From contig NC_089541.1 of assembly GCF_040115645.1 (NCBI RefSeq), forward strand, positions 6,200,001 to 6,264,000: a stretch of DNA of 64,000 bases, in the 5' to 3' direction. Position 1 is the stretch's first letter. Each line of letters starts with the position of its first letter. The notes beneath the pieces are model-generated. The model was not told the DNA's origin and made no database searches. It worked only from the letters and a program-made list of their open reading frames with translations. This DNA comes from Euwallacea fornicatus. Taxonomy: Eukaryota; Arthropoda; Insecta; Coleoptera; Curculionidae. Positions 62,975 through 64,000 of the stretch are shown piece after piece. Made by a program: the position numbers and the translations under genes.

Positions 62975-63082
62975 ATCCTTTTTTGACAAAAACTACTCAA
63001 TTGTACTAGTACTTAATAGAAGAGTTACATCAATTATTGCCTCAAAAAGTACAATTTAAACTCCTCCTCTCTATGACAAAAT

Positions 63083-63253
63083 TTACGATTTTGACCAAAA
63101 CTTTGTGGTATGTTTACCTTTGCTGGCTTTCGGCCCTTTTTTGCCCTTATCCCCGCTCGGAGCTGCTTCCCGACTATCAACCACCATGACCTCATCTGTC
63201 CCATCCGATCTTTCTTGTAACTGTGTTTTCAAAGTCTTCTTAATATTTATAAT
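63083..63253 (-). CDS. CSN7: CSN7 terminal exon
   Basis: Acceptor aattgttag-type site just above 63253; 56 residues and TAA. IINIKKTLKTQLQ continues the helix; then acidic SDGTDEVMVVDS, basic GDKGKKGPKASKGK and the end TTKFWSKS, which resembles the vertebrate CSN7 end. Confidence 0.88.
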   Translation of the reverse strand: MINIKKTLKTQLQERSDGTDEVMVVDSREAAPSGDKGKKGPKASKGKHTTKFWSKS

Positions 63254-63678
63254 CTAACAAAAATACATTTTCTTATTAGGCCTGATTAGGCTTCCTACAG
63301 CAATATAATAACATACCTCTTGCTCTATATCAAGCTGCCTCAAAACCGCATTATTTTTTTCAGTATCAGCCCTGCGAATTTGAGCTTCCACACAACCCAG
63401 TACTTTCCCGCATGCCTGACACCAGTCCTGAAGGCAATTAACAATGACATTAATGTCTTCAGGCCGAATGTCACGTCCAATTGCATAATCCACTTCTAAT
63501 TGACTGTTTTTTTGGTCGAGTTTGCCATGGATAATATCTTAGAGTTCAAGGGATGTTTTAAAGGTTACAAAATAGGAAAGATAAGATTACCTGCATAGAT
63601 GGCTTCGATAATGAGATCCTCTAAATCGCGGACGTTTTTTATTCCCAGTTCTTGCAGAAGTAATTCATAGGCTATACA
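63083..63678 (-). CDS. CSN7: COP9 signalosome subunit 7, last three exons (whole-gene entry)
   Basis: Subunit of the COP9 signalosome, the PCI/MPN complex that removes NEDD8 from cullins. Minus-strand exons 63678-63591, 63537-63317 and 63253-63083 join in frame (29 codons+1, 2+73 codons, 57 codons including TAA). The join reads CIAYELLLQELGIKNVRDLE (end of the PCI winged helix), LDQKNSQLEVDYAIGRDIRP, a helical segment to LRQLDIEQE, then IINIKKTLKTQLQ and a charged Lys/Gly tail ending KFWSKS. From recalled family sequence, V-D-Y-(S/A)-I-G-R-D-I and the terminal WSKS match CSN7 closely. The N-terminal two thirds lies beyond 64000. Convergent with mGluR. Confidence 0.93.
63317..63537 (-). CDS. 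CSN7: CSN7 exon: post-PCI helices
   Basis: Acceptor aactctaag, donor gtatgt. Begins (D)IIHGKLDQKNSQLEVDYAIG and ends RQLDIEQE. The 53-bp intron above it and the 63-bp intron below it are also very short. Confidence 0.93.
63591..63678 (-). CDS. CSN7: CSN7 exon: PCI winged-helix end
   Basis: Acceptor attttgttag, donor gtaatc. 29 codons plus one base, CIAYELLLQELG...DLIIEAIYA, the last helix and wing of the PCI domain. Upstream intron exceeds 322 bp and runs off the window. Confidence 0.9.
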
Positions 63679-64000
63679 CTAACAAAAATTATCAATTACA
63701 GTCAAAACAAAATAATACTGTTGAGCAAATGCTATTTCTTATTGAAAATAGTGGTTAATTTCTTGGTAGCAGGAGCTCTTGTTTTAACCATTTGAAGTAC
63801 TAAAAGCTTCTTTACAATTTTAGATCTTAAATTGGATTCTTATATATATACCACTCTTTTGAATTTATACACAATTCAATTTTTCAAATCTTTAAGAAAA
63901 TCTTTAGGATTCTCCATTTTACAAAAACTTATTAAATAATAAAAATTAAAAAAAAATAAACAGGAATTCTCCTTTTGACTATTTAAAATGCAATTTAGGA
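63679..64000 (-). other. CSN7 intron, incomplete
   Basis: AT-rich; no further CSN7 exon seen before the window ends. Confidence 0.7.

Larger units (their letters stand above)
59811..63082. other. Intergenic region between convergent mGluR and CSN7
   Basis: Contains the candidate poly(A) signals and a short Tc1-like fragment. A one-sided cagggtaaac end lies near 61059. Otherwise AT-rich; the 116-codon open frame at 62410-62760 shows no recognisable homology. Confidence 0.7.

Noticed and set aside
1..64000. A novel defence system, CRISPR array, prophage or operon
   Set aside because: None seen; spliced animal genes and eukaryotic transposons account for the recognisable content.

Overview
This is an AT-rich animal (insect, quite possibly beetle) nuclear genomic window. 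The organism class rests on spliced genes with GT-AG introns, a receptor protein that reads as the insect mGluRA type of metabotropic glutamate receptor, and a load of insect-type Tc1/mariner and related cut-and-paste elements. No bacterial operon, CRISPR array, tRNA or rRNA gene was recognised.

About 58 kb (2013-59810, + strand) is one gene: the 3' part of a class C G-protein-coupled receptor for glutamate. Fourteen exons join in a single frame with matching splice phases to give 828 residues and a stop. They run from inside the Venus-flytrap ligand-binding domain, through the nine-cysteine linker, to seven membrane helices and a cytoplasmic tail. The signal peptide and the first part of the ligand-binding domain lie upstream of the window. 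Exons are 104-326 bp; introns range from 56 bp to 20.8 kb. Three introns are tiny (56, 57 and 57 bp). One 57-bp intron lies inside the codons of helix 7, is divisible by three and has no stop, so its retention would insert 19 residues.

The large introns are built from mobile DNA. They hold two LTR copies with perfect 4-bp target duplications (67-691, 33211-33769) and a third LTR-like unit (21199-21515). They hold an uninterrupted mariner (14170-15456), a Tc1-type element broken by one nonsense codon (10421-12047) that sits inside the terminal repeat of an older element (8395-12071), and older Tc1 wrecks (about 3700-4700, 36879-38289, about 61690-61800). Several degraded copies of an HTH plus DDE-type transposon group are present, together with short non-autonomous inverted-repeat elements whose ends read CAGGGTG. 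Two intronic hairpins (39573-39760 and 31298-31386) are not obviously tied to these elements.

At the right edge, the last three exons of the COP9 signalosome subunit 7 gene lie on the - strand (63083-63678). The two genes converge tail to tail with a 3.3-kb gap. They have no evident functional link: one is a neuronal membrane receptor, the other part of the cullin-deneddylating complex.
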